From Gammaproteobacteria bacterium (GTDB lineage: Bacteria; Pseudomonadota; Gammaproteobacteria; S012-40), in NCBI GenBank assembly GCA_026982215.1, contig JALSHN010000035.1, positions 1 through 6,023 of the forward strand: a DNA stretch of 6,023 bases. The letters run 5' to 3'. The notes under the pieces were generated by a model that did not search any database, was not told the origin of the DNA, and was given only the letters and a program-made list of their open reading frames with translations. Positions within the stretch are counted from its first letter, which is position 1; each line of letters opens with the position of its first letter. Both the position numbers and the translations under genes were made by a program. Shown in pieces: positions 5,593 to 6,023 of this stretch.

Positions 5593-6023
5593 CCCCACCA
5601 CGACCACCACAGGGCGCGGCGCCCGCCGCGCCCCACCCACACCCCCAGCCGCCAATGCCGCCCCCTCAAAGAAAGCCGCACCCGGTCACCGTCCCCCACC
5701 GACAGATACCTTTTCCCCTCTTGATTGCGCAAAAATCCCACAAAGCCCACCGAAACTCCCCGCTTCCCCCAGCTCATCCCCCACCTGCCTTCCAAACGTA
5801 ACCGCAAAGCCGTTATCCCCTCCTGCCGCTGGACCGTGCTTGCGGCGGTTGACTGTAGCCGTCCCCAGCGCGTCCGCCGCACTCCACTCAGCCTCATCTC
5901 TGCCCGACGATAGCCCCAGTACTCTGTATTTCCCCAACGCCTGGCCAACCGTAGCCGAGCCCATCCCCCCTGCCCCTGCCATTGCCGACGCAATGCCAAT
6001 CCCGGCCTGCTCCCATCGGCTTG
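5571..6023 (-). CDS. Possible partial Arg/Trp-rich hypothetical protein (start outside window)
   Basis: This is the only long open frame in the 430 bases after the exported-protein gene. It runs from the window edge (no start visible) to a TAA at 5573-5571, giving 150 residues. It would overlap the convergent gene by 22 bp. The product has about 29 Arg and 13 Trp, no Cys, and several alternating strand-like stretches such as RVRLSLRGRHWRLGVWVG and ITALRLRLEGRWGMSWG. These could fit a small beta-barrel or beta-sheet C-terminus. Against it: codons such as AGG, GGA and TTG are frequent, unlike the GC-ending codons of its neighbours. The G-rich strand also gives Arg, Gly and Trp by composition alone. 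The last 25 or so residues cross the hairpin at 5612-5633. I recognise no family. It may be a real divergent gene end or a chance open frame. Confidence 0.35.
   Translation of the reverse strand, partial: QADGSRPGLALRRQWQGQGGWARLRLARRWGNTEYWGYRRAEMRLSGVRRTRWGRLQSTAASTVQRQEGITALRLRLEGRWGMSWGKRGVSVGFVGFLRNQEGKRYLSVGDGDRVRLSLRGRHWRLGVWVGRGGRRALWWSWWGQSQSKP
5612..5633. terminator. Perfect GC-rich inverted repeat, possible terminator without a T-run
   Basis: GGGCGCGGCG (5612-5621) and CGCCGCGCCC (5624-5633) are exact reverse complements separated by CC, giving at least nine stable G-C pairs. It starts 20 bases after the stop of the exported-protein gene, where a terminator is expected. No T-run follows on either strand, so it does not fit the standard intrinsic terminator. 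It could pause polymerase, protect the 3' end of the mRNA, or act together with Rho. If the minus-strand frame at 5571-6023 is real, the repeat lies inside its coding sequence. Confidence 0.4.

Noticed and set aside
4258..5655. 465-residue open frame on the minus strand, antisense to the exported-protein gene
   Set aside because: Its composition (long runs of Gly, Val, Asp and Glu) is what the complement of a GC3-rich gene gives. The plus-strand frame has a signal peptide, ordered domains and a sensible end.
5725..5913. 62-residue plus-strand open frame after the exported-protein gene
   Set aside because: It has no ribosome site, a random Pro/Arg-rich composition and no recognisable motif.
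5686..5982. 98-residue minus-strand frame in the same region
   Set aside because: It is Gly/Ala/Glu-rich with no structure and is shorter than the overlapping frame that stays open to the window edge.

Overview
The window comes from a GC-rich proteobacterium, most likely a gammaproteobacterium. The reason is a complete-looking System I (Ccm) cytochrome c maturation cluster in the order ccmA-B-C-D-E-F, with spacings and motifs close to those of E. coli. The species cannot be named from this sequence.

Layout. Positions 1-4078 are one tightly packed minus-strand operon: ccmA (4078-3446), ccmB (3441-2773), ccmC (2768-2016), ccmD (2019-1837), ccmE (1840-1373) and the first 458 codons of ccmF (1376 to the window edge). 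Neighbouring genes are 4 nt apart or overlap by 3-4 nt, so translational coupling is likely. A 140-bp divergent intergenic region (4079-4218) holds the ccmA ribosome binding site and one weak extended -10 candidate. On the plus strand, 4219-5592 encodes a 457-residue, cysteine-free exported protein that I do not recognise as a named gene. It has a signal peptide, an alpha/beta N-terminal region, two tandem copies of one roughly 80-residue beta-rich module, and a C-terminal region with barrel-like strands. Just beyond its stop lies a perfect 10-bp GC inverted repeat (5612-5633). The remaining sequence to 6023 is strongly C-rich on the plus strand. Its only long open frame is a minus-strand, Arg/Trp-rich reading frame that is cut by the window edge and is weakly supported.

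How the genes work together. CcmA (ATPase) and CcmB (permease), with CcmC and CcmD, load heme covalently onto His123 of the periplasmic chaperone CcmE and release holo-CcmE. CcmF, with CcmH/I outside this window, transfers the heme to CXXCH motifs of apocytochromes. The divergent exported protein has no cysteine, so it is neither a cytochrome c nor a Ccm thiol-redox partner. Its position beside the operon is the only link seen.

No RNA genes, CRISPR arrays, insertion sequences or phage genes were recognised. The most interesting object is the unassigned exported protein with its internal duplication.
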